From assembly GCF_029960815.1 (NCBI RefSeq), contig NZ_JASBRE010000033.1, positions 1-49,611 of the forward strand: a stretch of 49,611 bases of DNA, written 5' to 3'. The position numbers were made by a program, and so were the translations under genes. The DNA comes from Pseudomonas sp. AL03. GTDB taxonomy: Bacteria > Pseudomonadota > Gammaproteobacteria > Pseudomonadales > Pseudomonadaceae. Below are positions 17,943-26,748 of the stretch, piece after piece. Below the pieces are notes generated by a model. The model saw nothing but the letters and a program-made list of their open reading frames with translations, made no database searches and was not told the origin of the DNA. The number at the start of each line of letters is the position of its first letter. The stretch's first letter is position 1.

Positions 17943-18734
17943 TCAATGGCCTGACAAAAATGCCAGAACCCGTTCGCTGAACGCAGCACCGGCCTGGACG
18001 TTGGACAAGTGCGCCGCATAGAACTCGGTGTACTCGGCGCCCTGCACGTGTTCCTGAATGAAGTGCCCGCCGGACGGCGGCGTGACCGCGTCTTCGGTGC
18101 CCGTGACGACCAGCAGTGGCACCTTGATCGAGGACAGTTGACCGCGAAAGTCTGCATCGCGCACGGCGGCACAGTTCGCGGCATACCCTTCAGGCGAGGT
18201 GGCGGCCAGCATGTCAGTAATCTTCTTCGCGGCAGCAGGATTCGCTTCAGCAAAGTCCGGGGTGAACCAACGTGCAATCGACGCATCACGCAATGCAACC
18301 ATGGCTGGCGGACCGTCACGCAGCACGGTTTCGATCCGCGGATTCCATACCGATGGGTCGCCGATTTTCGCCGCGGTGTTGCACACCACTAATTTATGCA
18401 GACGCTGGCCGGCGTTGATCCCCAGCCATTGACCGATCAAGCCGCCCATGGACAGACCGCAGAAATGCGCGCGCTCGATGTGCAACGCATCCAGCAGCGC
18501 CAGCACGTCATGGCCCAGTTGCTCGATGCTGTACGGACCCGGCGTCACCAACGACTTGCCGTGACCACGGGTGTCGAAACGCAGCACGCGAAAATGCTCG
18601 GTGAACGCCGCAACCTGCGCGTCCCACATGTGCAGGTCGGTCCCCAGCGAGTTGGACAGCACCAGCACCGGTGCACCTTCGGGTCCATCGAGCTGGTAAT
18701 GCAGTTCGCCCTCGGCGAGTTGTACGAATGCCAC
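17943..18734 (-). CDS. pcaD: PcaD, 3-oxoadipate enol-lactonase
   Basis: Alpha/beta hydrolase of 263 residues that opens 3-oxoadipate enol-lactone to 3-oxoadipate. The nucleophile elbow is GLSMG with S95; D215 (GTEDAVTPP) and H242 (AAHLSNVQAG) complete the triad. Full length and undamaged, in contrast with its neighbours pcaB and pcaC. Eleven bases separate it from the pcaB stop. Confidence 0.95.
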   Translation of the reverse strand: MAFVQLAEGELHYQLDGPEGAPVLVLSNSLGTDLHMWDAQVAAFTEHFRVLRFDTRGHGKSLVTPGPYSIEQLGHDVLALLDALHIERAHFCGLSMGGLIGQWLGINAGQRLHKLVVCNTAAKIGDPSVWNPRIETVLRDGPPAMVALRDASIARWFTPDFAEANPAAAKKITDMLAATSPEGYAANCAAVRDADFRGQLSSIKVPLLVVTGTEDAVTPPSGGHFIQEHVQGAEYTEFYAAHLSNVQAGAAFSERVLAFLSGH

Positions 18735-18745
18735 GGCAGTCTCCT

Positions 18746-19466
18746 TCAGACAGTCAACGCAAAATGTTCAGCCACCGCTCGCTCGACCCAGGTATGGGCC
18801 CGATCGAGATAGTGAGCGGGGTCCAACAGATGATCGAGTTCAGCGTCCGACAGCTCGGCGGTCACTTGCGGCTCGTCGCCGAGTACCGCGCTGAACAAGG
18901 TCGAAAGCAGACCCGGTACTCGCGTCGCTGCACCAATCAGCACCGCCGCGCCCACCGGGTTGCGCTTGTGCGGCATGGTCGAGGAACCGCCCGTCCCCGG
19001 CGCCGCCGGTTCGAACACTTCGCCGGCTTCGGTCTGCATCAACAGACTGATGTCGCGACCGAGTTTGCCGAGGCTGCCGGCGATCAATCCAAGCACGGCG
19101 CAGTTGCAACACCAGGCCGGTGTCCATCACGTCCTGGCTGGTCGCGCCCAGATGCACATAGCGCTCGGCTTCGGCATTGTTGGCCGCGATCTGTTTACCC
19201 AGCGCCTTGACCAACGGAATAGCCGAATTGCCGGCCGTGGCAATCGCCTCGCCGAGGGCGGCGAAGTCGTAGTACCCGGCCTGACATGCCGCCTCAATAG
19301 GCGCGACAGCTGTTTGCGGAATCAACCCGACCCGCGCCTCGGCCTGGGCCAATGCCGCTTCAAAATCGAGCATGGCCTGAACCCGGCCCCGATCGCAGAA
19401 CACCTCACGCATGTCCCGTGCCGTGAAGTAGGCATCGAATAATTGATTGCCCGGTCGCTCGTTCAT
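18746..19466 (-). pseudogene. pcaB: pcaB, 3-carboxy-cis,cis-muconate cycloisomerase, two internal deletions
   Basis: PcaB is normally about 450 residues; here 721 bases remain. The start is normal (ERPGNQLFDAYFTARDMREV to DTGLVLQLR). At about 19090-19098 it jumps into the middle of the gene (LGLIAGSLGKLGRDISLLMQ) with a frame change, losing about 130 codons. The catalytic signature GSSTMPHKRNPVGAA survives, but at about 18885-18893 a second, in-frame jump joins STLFSA to VLGDEPQV, losing about 85 codons. Neither reading frame can give an active cycloisomerase. Missing lengths are estimated from recalled family sequences, not from an alignment. Confidence 0.85.
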
Positions 19467-19553
19467 AAACAGTCCTTGCAGGCGTGGGCCAGTCAGGCCT
19501 ACGCGTAGAAATCAAAGGTCGTTGTGCAATACTTCGCCTGGCAATGCAATCTC

Positions 19554-19582
19554 TGTGGCGAGGGGCAAGCCCCCTCGCCACA
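19554..19582. repeat. REP element
   Basis: Near-perfect palindrome with arms TGTGGCGAGGGG and CCCCTCGCCACA around a short CAAGC loop, the typical compact REP form of the P. fluorescens group. It sits between the pcaHG hybrid and pcaB. Confidence 0.75.
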
Positions 19583-19613
19583 AAAGCTCCCTGACCAGCA
19601 GAGCCTTCATCAC

Positions 19614-20198
19614 TCAATAATCAAAGAACACCGTCTCCGCGTCGGTCCCCTGCAGAATCACATTCCGCTGATAAACACCCGAAGCATCCTGCTTCGCCAG
19701 CAAGGTGCCGCGGCGTTCGGCAGGCACGCATTCCAACAGCGGGTCTGCCGCGTTGGCCGGCTCGCCATCAAAGTAAATCCGCGTCAGCAAGTGCTTCACC
19801 AACCCGCGAGCAAACACCAGCACCCGGCCAAAGCCTTCGAAGTTCGGGTTCAGGGGTTTGTCCTGATCATTTTCGGGGTGGTCGTACTTGCCGGCGGCGT
19901 TGGCTTGCCAGATCTCCACCAGAATGCCCGGCACCGGCAAACCCTCTTCATCCAGCACGCGGCCGTGGATGATGATGCGCTCACCCAGTGGCTCGCTCTT
20001 GTGTTGGGCAGTCAGGTCGTTGTCCTTCTCCTGCACACGCTCGGCGCCGATGGTCGGACCGGTAATTTCCGACAGCGAATGGGGCAAAAACACCAACGGC
20101 CTGGACGGCGAGCGACGGTTGGCGGATTGATAGGCCGGGTGCAGGTATTCCGGCTGGGTGCCCTCTTGCGGACGGCGGTAACCAGGCTTGTCAGTCAT
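19614..20198 (-). pseudogene. pcaH: pcaH-pcaG fusion remnant (protocatechuate 3,4-dioxygenase)
   Basis: A 194-codon open frame made of two genes. Residues 1-96 are the N-terminal half of the beta subunit PcaH (DKPGYRRPQEGTQPEYLHP, LPHSLSEITGPTIGAERVQE). At WQANAAGKY (98-104), a motif shared by both subunits, it passes into the alpha subunit PcaG (DHPENDQDKPLNPNFEGFGR) and ends as PcaG (RRGTLLAK...GTDAETVFFDY). A second in-frame loss of about 30 residues occurs at about residue 126 (FGRV/LVFARG). The PcaH segment with WRPAHIHFS, which supplies two His iron ligands and a Tyr ligand before it, is gone, so the enzyme cannot bind iron normally. Confidence 0.8.
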
Positions 20199-20252
20199 GA
20201 AACATTCCTCAGTTCTTATTAGTCGACGCTTCTTTTTTCACAACTAAACGCG

Positions 20253-21455
20253 TCAGACCCGTTCGATCGCCAAGGCCAGACCCTGGCCCACGCCGACGCA
20301 CATGGTTGCCAGACCTTTCTTGCCACCGGTCTTTTCCAGTTGATGCAGCGCGGTCAGTACCAGTCGGGCGCCGCTCATGCCCAACGGATGGCCCAAGGCA
20401 ATGGCGCCACCGTTCGGGTTGACCTGGGCAGCGTCGTCCGCCAGTCCCAGTTCACGCAGCACCGCCAAACCCTGGCTGGCGAACGCTTCGTTGAGTTCGA
20501 TCACGTCGAAATCGCTGACGGCCAGACCGAGGCGCTCGATCAATTTGCGCACCGCAGGCACCGGGCCGATGCCCATGACCCGTGGTGCGACACCGGCGCT
20601 GGACATGCCCAGCACTTTGGCGCGGGCGGTCAGACCGTGTTTCTTCACCGCATCGCCAGAGGCCAGAATCAATGCCGCCGCACCGTCGTTCACACCGGAA
20701 GCATTGCCGGCGGTGACTGTTTTGTCGGGACCGTTGACCGGTTTGAGTTTGGCCAGGGTTTCCAGCGTGGTGTCGGCGCGAGGATGTTCATCCTGACTGA
20801 CGACACTTTCACCCTTCTTGTGGGCAATGCGCACTTCAACGATTTCTTCCGCAAAAAATCCTGCAGCTTGCGCGGCTGCCGTCCGTTGCTGACTGCGCAG
20901 TGCGAAAGCGTCCTGATCGGCGCGGGAAACCTCGTAATCGTCGGCCACGTTATCGGCGGTCTGCGGCATCGCATCCACGCCGTATTGGGCTTTCATCAAC
21001 GGGTTGATAAAACGCCAGCCGATGGTGGTGTCTTCCAGCGTCATGTTGCGCGAGAACGCCGCATCAGCCTTGCCCATCACGAACGGTGCGCGGGACATCG
21101 ACTCGACGCCGCCAGCAATCGCCAGCTCCATCTCGCCACTGGCGATGGCCCGGAAAGCGGTGCCGATGGCATCCATACCCGAGGCGCAGAGGCGATTGAG
21201 GGTCACGCCCGGAATGGTGTCCGGCAGGCCCGCCAGCAACAACGCCATGCGCGCTACGTTGCGGTTGTCTTCGCCGGCCTGGTTGGCGCAACCTAGGAAC
21301 ACCTCGTCCACCGCGTTCCAGTCTACCGACGGGTTGCGCGCCATCAGCGCCTTGATCGGCACGGCGGCCAGGTCGTCGGCGCGAACCGCCGACAGGCCAC
21401 CGCCGAATCGGCCGATGGGGGTGCGAATCGCGTCGCAGATATAAACGTCACGCAT
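20253..21455 (-). CDS. pcaF: PcaF, 3-oxoadipyl-CoA thiolase
   Basis: Thiolase of 400 residues that cleaves 3-oxoadipyl-CoA with CoA to succinyl-CoA and acetyl-CoA, the last step of the pathway. The nucleophile is C90 in LNRLCASGMDAI; H356 (GHPLG) and C386 (MCVGVGQG) complete the site. Full length and undamaged. Its ATG overlaps the pcaJ stop by one base (TGATG). Confidence 0.95.
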   Translation of the reverse strand: MRDVYICDAIRTPIGRFGGGLSAVRADDLAAVPIKALMARNPSVDWNAVDEVFLGCANQAGEDNRNVARMALLLAGLPDTIPGVTLNRLCASGMDAIGTAFRAIASGEMELAIAGGVESMSRAPFVMGKADAAFSRNMTLEDTTIGWRFINPLMKAQYGVDAMPQTADNVADDYEVSRADQDAFALRSQQRTAAAQAAGFFAEEIVEVRIAHKKGESVVSQDEHPRADTTLETLAKLKPVNGPDKTVTAGNASGVNDGAAALILASGDAVKKHGLTARAKVLGMSSAGVAPRVMGIGPVPAVRKLIERLGLAVSDFDVIELNEAFASQGLAVLRELGLADDAAQVNPNGGAIALGHPLGMSGARLVLTALHQLEKTGGKKGLATMCVGVGQGLALAIERV

Positions 21456-22234
21456 CAGGCTTCTCCGGGTGCTTGGCCGTGGGCCGCGGCAGTGCGGGCT
21501 TCCAGATCCCTGAGTGCGGTCAGTTCGACGACCGTCGGCTCTGCGGTGTTTTCAACCGTCTCGGCAAAACGAATCGCCCAACCGGTGGCAGCGACCACTT
21601 GCTCACGGGTCACGCCTGGGTGCAGCGCGGTGACCACGAATTCATGGGTGTCGGCTTCCGGTTCCATGATGCACAGGTCGGTGATGATGCCGACTGGACC
21701 GGCGCCCGGCAGCCCGAGACGCTTGCGCGAATCACCGCCCTCGCCATGGCCAACCGAGGTAATGAAGTCGAGTTTGTCGACAAAGGAACGCGCCGACTGC
21801 TTGAGAATGATCAAAACGCTTTTGGCCGAACCGGCGATCTCCGGCGCACCACCGGCACCCGGCAGGCGGACTTTCGGCTGATGGTAGCCGCCCACCACGG
21901 TGGTGTTGATGTTGCCGAAGCGGTCGACTTGCGCGGCGCCAAGGAAACCGACGTCGATGCGCCCGCCCTGCAACCAATAGCGAAAAATCTCACCGGTCGG
22001 GACCACGGTATCGGCGGTTTCCGCCAGCTCGCCGTCACCGATAGACAGCGGCAGTACGCTGGGCTTGGCACCCATCGGACCCGATTCGTAGATCAGGACC
22101 ACATCCGGTGAGGACGTCAGACGCGCCAGGTTGGCGGCTTTCGACGGCAGGCCGATACCCACGAAGCACACCGAACCGTTCTTCAAACGGCGGGCAGCGG
22201 CGACGGTCATCATTTCATTGGTCGTGTAAGTCAT
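21455..22234 (-). CDS. pcaJ: PcaJ/CatJ, 3-oxoadipate CoA-transferase subunit B
   Basis: Beta subunit of 259 residues of the succinyl-CoA:3-oxoadipate CoA-transferase. The catalytic glutamate lies in YESGPMGAKP (E50), the ESG motif that forms the glutamyl-CoA intermediate. Size and sequence fit the CatJ type (about 260 residues) rather than the shorter P. putida PcaJ. Intact. Overlaps the pcaI stop by one base (TAATG), as expected for subunits made in equal amounts. Confidence 0.9.
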   Translation of the reverse strand: MTYTTNEMMTVAAARRLKNGSVCFVGIGLPSKAANLARLTSSPDVVLIYESGPMGAKPSVLPLSIGDGELAETADTVVPTGEIFRYWLQGGRIDVGFLGAAQVDRFGNINTTVVGGYHQPKVRLPGAGGAPEIAGSAKSVLIILKQSARSFVDKLDFITSVGHGEGGDSRKRLGLPGAGPVGIITDLCIMEPEADTHEFVVTALHPGVTREQVVAATGWAIRFAETVENTAEPTVVELTALRDLEARTAAAHGQAPGEA

Positions 22235-23091
22235 TACTTGGCCTCCGAAGCAGCGGCCAGCTTGGCCTGGAACTCGCTGAAGTCAGCGCAGCCGTGGATG
22301 TGCTCGTTGATCCACGCGGTGAAGGTTTCACGGTCGCGGGCAATCGGGTCCCAGGCCTGGTAGAAACGGTTATCACGCTCGTTGTAGCCGTGAGCGTAGG
22401 ACGGATGCGCACCGCCAGGGACGTGGCAGACCGCGCTCAACGCCCACGTCGGCAGAACGCAGGAGTTCATCGGTGCATTGAGGTCGTCGACGATTTCTTC
22501 GACGGTAACGATGCAGCGCTTGGCGGCCAACGCCGCTTCTTTCTGCACGCCGAGAATGCCCCAGAGCAGCACGTTGCCTTTGCGGTCGGCTTTCTGCGCG
22601 TGAATCACGGTGATGTCCGGGCGCACCGAAGGCACGGCCGCCAATACTTCGCCGGTGAATGGGCAGGTAACGGCTTTAATCAGCGGATTGACCTTCGGCA
22701 GGTCGGAACCGGCGTAGGCGCGCAGCACCGCGAACGGTAGGCCGGATGCGCCAGCGACGTAGGCATTGGCCAGGTCGGCGTGGCTGTGCTCTTCGATTTC
22801 CAGCGCGTGTGGCCACTGCTTCTCGACGGCGTCACGCAGGCGGTGCAGCGAACCGACGCCCGGGTTGCCGCCCCATGAGAAAATCAGCTTGCGAGCACAA
22901 CCGGCGCCGATCAACTGGTCGTAGACCAGGTCAGGCGTCATCCGCACCAGGGTCAGGTCTTTCTTGCCCTGGCGAATGATTTCGTGACCCGCCGCCGTAG
23001 GGATCAGGTGAGTGAAGCCTTCGAGCGCGACCGTATCGCCGTCGTTAACGAATTGCTTCACCGCGTCGTGCAGCGAAAGGATTTCAGCCAT
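22234..23091 (-). CDS. pcaI: PcaI/CatI, 3-oxoadipate CoA-transferase subunit A
   Basis: Alpha subunit of 285 residues that binds the acid and CoA substrates together with PcaJ. Family features: VALEGFTHLIPTAAGHEIIRQ near residue 20 and FSWGGNPGVGSLHRLRDAVE near 75. The length matches the CatI type (about 282) of the chlorocatechol/3-oxoadipate literature. I chose the ATG at 23091, with AGGAG eight bases upstream; the open frame continues to 23193 without a better site. PcaR boxes lie about 105-135 bases upstream. Confidence 0.9.
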   Translation of the reverse strand: MAEILSLHDAVKQFVNDGDTVALEGFTHLIPTAAGHEIIRQGKKDLTLVRMTPDLVYDQLIGAGCARKLIFSWGGNPGVGSLHRLRDAVEKQWPHALEIEEHSHADLANAYVAGASGLPFAVLRAYAGSDLPKVNPLIKAVTCPFTGEVLAAVPSVRPDITVIHAQKADRKGNVLLWGILGVQKEAALAAKRCIVTVEEIVDDLNAPMNSCVLPTWALSAVCHVPGGAHPSYAHGYNERDNRFYQAWDPIARDRETFTAWINEHIHGCADFSEFQAKLAAASEAK

Positions 23092-23193
23092 GGGGCAGGC
23101 TCCTGTTTTGTTATGAACCGACAGTCGAAGAAAAAGGCGCGATGCGCAGCGCCGGAATGACTGAAGAGTAAGCCTCTGAAAAACGGCAAACAA

Positions 23194-23226
23194 TCCGATA
23201 ATCGACTGAGTGTTCGTTTATCGAAC
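23194..23226. promoter_or_regulatory. Paired PcaR boxes before pcaIJF
   Basis: TCCGATAATCGAC (23194-23206) and the palindrome GTTCGTTTATCGAAC (23212-23226) resemble the PcaR operator and lie in the pcaK-pcaI gap. PcaR with 3-oxoadipate activates such promoters in P. putida. Confidence 0.65.
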
Positions 23227-23264
23227 AGATTGTTGTCTGGCTACCGATCTTCTGCCCCCTGGAC

Positions 23265-24582
23265 TCAGGTCGCATCCGCATGACTGACCATGCCCTTGAT
23301 CACCACCGCCGTGGTCGCCAATGCCGCTGGAATCACCCGCGCTGTCAGCACCTGCTCGAAGTTCCAGCCAAGGCCCAGTCGTGTCGCGCCCATCCAGGCA
23401 CCGAGAATCGCGCCGAAGCGACCAATCCCGAGCATCCACGACACCCCGGTCGCCCACCCCTGGGTCGGATAAAACCGCGCCGCCAGTGAAGGCATCGCCG
23501 ATTGCGCGCCGTTGACACACATCCCGGCCACCAGCACCAACGTCGCCAGCCACGTGATGTTGCCCAGGCTTTGCCCTACCGCGTAGGCAAACACCCCGGC
23601 GAGTAGATAGAAAATGCCAATAACCTTGTGCGGATTGAACCGATCCATCGCCCAGCCCACGCCCACCGCGCTCAATACACCACCAAACTGGAACAACGCA
23701 CCAATGAACGCCGCGTTCTCCATACTCGCGCCACTGTCACGCATCAGCGTCGGCAGCCAACTGGTCAGCAGATAAACGATCACCAGCCCCATGAAGTAAG
23801 TCAGCCACAGCAACAAGGTGCCGGTGCTGTAGGTGCCGGAGAAGATCACTGCGAAAACGTTGCGGGCCTTCACGGTTTTCTGGTCCGGCACGCTGAAGCT
23901 GGAAGCCTGGGCAACGACCGTCGGGTCGATGGGCGCCAGAGTCTTGCGCACCTTGTCAGTGCCGCGATTGCGGACCACGAGGTAGCGCGCCGATTCCGGC
24001 AGCCAGAAGAACAAAACGACTGCGAGGATCAACGGCAGAATCCCGCCGATCAGCAGCAGGCTCTGCCAGCCAAAGGCCGGGATCAGCGTGGCGGAAATGA
24101 AACCGCCGCCCGCCATGCCAAGATTGAAGCCGCAGAACATGCTGGTCACCAACAGGGATTTCTTACGCTCCGGGGTGTACTCGGACAGGAGCGTCGTGGC
24201 GTTCGGCATGCCGGCGCCAAGGCCCAGACCCGTGAGAAAACGCAGTACCAGCAGCTGATCAACGTTGGTGCTGTAAGCCGAAGCCCAGGCTGAAAGCGCC
24301 GAACAACACCGCGCCCACCAGTACGACTTTTCGCCCGAAGCGGTCAGCCAACGGGCCAGAACCCAGTGCGCCGAAGACCATGCCGATCAGCGCAGCGCTC
24401 ATCACCGGCCCAAGGCTGGCGCGGTCGATACCCCAATCCTGAGACAGGGTGGGCGCGATGGAGCCCATGGCCGCGGTGTCGAGGCCATCGAGGAAAACAA
24501 TCAGGAAACACAGGATGACCACTCGCCACTGGTAGCGCGAAATGGGTTGAGCAGGCGCTGCCGCGACATTAGTGATCTTGGG
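23265..24582 (-). pseudogene. pcaK: pcaK, 4-hydroxybenzoate/protocatechuate transporter, frameshifted
   Basis: MFS aromatic-acid:H+ symporter and chemoreception factor, normally about 445 residues. The coding sequence is split. The first part, from about 24582, reads ISRYQWR then VVILCFLIVFLDGLDTAA and LADRFGRK, but goes out of frame at about 24283-24287 where one extra base makes LGFGLQHQR-stop; the next frame continues correctly as ASAYSTNVDQLLVLRFLTG and MPNATTLLSEYTPERKKSLL to the terminal VSHADAT. In addition no ATG, GTG or TTG exists in frame between the TGA at 24592-24594 and the GTG at 24520-24522 inside helix 1, so the start is lost too. Confidence 0.8.
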
Positions 24583-24594
24583 GAAAGAGCGTCA

Positions 24595-24628
24595 ATTCGA
24601 TAAACGCGACTCTGGGCGTTTATCGAAC
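24595..24628. promoter_or_regulatory. Paired PcaR boxes in the pcaR-pcaK gap
   Basis: ATTCGATAAACGCG (24595-24608) and GCGTTTATCGAAC (24616-24628) are inverted relative to each other and match the PcaR operator core TTCGATAA. They sit immediately before the damaged pcaK start. Confidence 0.6.
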
Positions 24629-24643
24629 AACTTAGTGGACGGT

Positions 24644-25486
24644 TCAGGCGAAGAGTTGTGCGCTAAGGTCGCGGCTGGCGCTCAGAAGGCCCGGAAGAAA
24701 GCGCTGCTCCAGCTCGTTGCGGCTGACCCGGCCAGCGTGGGTACTGACGTTCAGCGCTGCGACCACTTGACCGGAAGCGTCGTACACGGGAACGGCAATC
24801 GAGCGCAGGCCCTGTTCCAGTTCCTGATCGACGATGCACCAGCCTTGTTGCCGCACCTCTTGCAGGCATTCGAGCAACGCCTCGGGGGTGTGCAGGGTTC
24901 GGCTGGTCTTGGCTTGCAGCTCTGCATGATCGAGGTACTCGCGCAGTGACGTATCGTCCAGCGCCGCGAGAAGAATCCGACCCATCGAAGTGCAATAGGC
25001 GGGCAGGCGTCCTCCCACCGACAGGTCGACGGAAATCAATCGCTGAGTGGTGGCCGAACGAGCGATGTACAAGATGTCATCGCCTTCCAGAGTGGCCATG
25101 TTGCAGGCTTCATGGAGTTGCTCGCTCATGCGGTCCAGGTAGGGCTGGGCAGAAACCGCCAGCGGAGTCGAAGACACATAGGCATGGCCGAGCGTCAGCA
25201 CTTTGGGTAACAGCGAATAGGTGCGGCCGTCGGTGGTGGCGTAGCCGAGTTTGATCAGCGTGTGCAGGCAACGTCGCACAGCGGCGCGGGGAATTTCGGT
25301 ACGGTGGCTGATCTGGGCAATGGTGAGGTGACGTTTGCGTTCCTGGAATGCTTGCACCACGGCCAGGCCTCGGGCGAGGGACGTCATGAAATCGGGGTCG
25401 CCGGTCAGTGCCTGGATCCGCTTGGCGGGCGAGGCAACGATCGGCGGCGCCACTGAAGCGAAGGCATTGCGCATTTGATCGTTCAT
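24644..25486 (-). CDS. pcaR: PcaR, IclR-family regulator of the pca genes
   Basis: A 280-residue IclR-type activator that responds to 3-oxoadipate and controls pca genes. The N-terminal winged helix (HLTIAQISHRTEIPRAAVRR, about 53-72) binds DNA; the C-terminal effector domain includes SVGGRLPAYCTSMGRILLAAL at about 155-175. The gene is intact and is the first of the leftward cluster. A perfect PcaR-type palindrome lies about 80 bases upstream. Confidence 0.95.
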   Translation of the reverse strand: MNDQMRNAFASVAPPIVASPAKRIQALTGDPDFMTSLARGLAVVQAFQERKRHLTIAQISHRTEIPRAAVRRCLHTLIKLGYATTDGRTYSLLPKVLTLGHAYVSSTPLAVSAQPYLDRMSEQLHEACNMATLEGDDILYIARSATTQRLISVDLSVGGRLPAYCTSMGRILLAALDDTSLREYLDHAELQAKTSRTLHTPEALLECLQEVRQQGWCIVDQELEQGLRSIAVPVYDASGQVVAALNVSTHAGRVSRNELEQRFLPGLLSASRDLSAQLFA

Positions 25487-25565
25487 ATAAGGTCCTTTTC
25501 CCGCACTGATCAGCGGCTATTACAAGCGGCAGCCGGCCTCTCACACAAGCCCTAGCAACCAAGAC

Positions 25566-25603
25566 TGTTCGATTATCGAACCATCGACCGATAATCGCAA
25601 TCG
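25566..25603. promoter_or_regulatory. PcaR boxes before pcaR
   Basis: GTTCGATTATCGAAC (25567-25581) is a perfect 15-base palindrome of the PcaR type, followed by CCGATAATCGCAATCGAC (from 25588). The spacing suits autoregulation of pcaR. Confidence 0.6.
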
Positions 25604-26171
25604 ACTATCATCTGGGCCAACCGACTATTGAACGGGTGTGCACCCCCTATTACCTATCTTTACACTGGCTCGGCCGCAGACTAAAAAGGGGTCGATGTAA
25701 TTACCGTAACTTATTCGACTGAATGGCGTCAGAAAAACATCACTGTAAAGTCGGCGACGCGGAACGACCTAGTTAGCCGTAAAAGTTGCGAGTACCCAAA
25801 CAATCACACATCAAGACCTACTTTTAACTCTTTGGCGATAGTGTTCTTCGAATCGACCGCTATAATGCAAATCAGTGGCGACCGGTTTTTAATTGCCGAT
25901 TCGCCTCCTGGTAGCGCGATGTTCCATTGCCGCTGCCCGCAGCAAGCGCCTGACGCTCATTTATAGTTCGCCAAAGCGTTCGCTGAAACAGGAAACTGAT
26001 GCTACGTCAGCTGTTTATCTCTGGTGCCGTGGCCGCCTGCAACATGGAAGTACTGATCACAATGCCGTAAAAACGATGCCTTCACCGGCCTTGTCCTTTC
26101 GGCGAGCGTGGTCAATACGTTTGATGTAGCGCGTTTCACCAGAATTAATCTCAACTCAATCAGGTAGCACT
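25604..26171. other. Gap without a supported gene
   Basis: No convincing coding region. A TATAAT hexamer stands at 25861-25866, without a clear -35. An ATG at 25999 with AGGAA upstream opens 23 codons that look like a lipoprotein-type start (LFISGAVAACNMEV) and stop at 26070; this could be a leader peptide or the stump of a lost membrane-protein gene. A 78-codon frame at 25893-26129 has no family resemblance and no good ribosome-binding site. Confidence 0.4.
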
Positions 26172-26372
26172 GTGACGAAAGACGAACTGCGCGCGGAACT
26201 TGAGCGCCAGGAACAACGTTACAAGGAAGTTTACGGCGGGGAAGTCACCACCTACGCCGCTCAGCCCGAACCAGAGCGCAAACCCTGGCGTAAACGCGCC
26301 ACCGTTCAGGATCAGGCTTTCACTCAGGAATTGCAGAAAATGGAAAAGGAACTCAAGGCCGAAGAGCCATAA
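26172..26372 (+). CDS. Small charged protein of unknown function
   Basis: A 66-residue, highly charged, probably helical protein (TKDELRAELERQEQRYKEVY ... QDQAFTQELQKMEKELKAEE). It begins with GTG, with AGGT about seven bases upstream. I know proteins of this kind only as conserved hypothetical small proteins of pseudomonads. No signal peptide or membrane segment; the coiled-coil character at both ends suggests a protein-binding role, which is a guess. Confidence 0.65.
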   Translation: MTKDELRAELERQEQRYKEVYGGEVTTYAAQPEPERKPWRKRATVQDQAFTQELQKMEKELKAEEP

Positions 26373-26748
26373 CGGCCTTGGCCTGAGTTCTTTCAAGGGT
26401 CTGCGTCTGCACCCGTTAAAAGCGGGATGTATCGATGATGCCTTTCGCGCCCGCTATGAGCGGGCAGCGGCCACCTCACCTGTCGGATGAGGCAAATGGC
26501 TCGTGTCTGGCCCTCTTTTCAGATATTTCGCACAAGCGTACAAGCCTCTTCTCCCTACGAGAGGAATCCTTGTGGGTGCGGCCTTTTCAAAGATTTCAAT
26601 GACTTGCAAAACCCCGTAAAAACCTGGGGCTTAGGCTGTCGTCACAAACTAATTCATTGAAGAATGTTACCGATGAGCACCTTGTGCATCGATTAGCAGT
26701 CTTTTCTGGCATAATCGCGCCCCCTTACGACCGGGTCAGAAAACCTTC
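26373..26748. other. Intergenic region before pit
   Basis: No gene seen in 376 bases. A CATAAT hexamer at 26710-26715 within GGCATAATCGCGCC could be the -10 of the pit promoter, with TTGTGC at 26682-26687 as a poorly spaced -35 (22 bases). No clear Pho box. Confidence 0.35.

Noticed and set aside
19614..20198. Reading the 194-codon frame as an ordinary intact pcaH
   Set aside because: PcaH is about 235 residues and ends differently; the C-terminal half here is PcaG and the iron-binding region is missing.
25893..26129. 78-codon open frame
   Set aside because: No ribosome-binding site, no recognisable protein, and it overlaps a better-looking short start in another frame.
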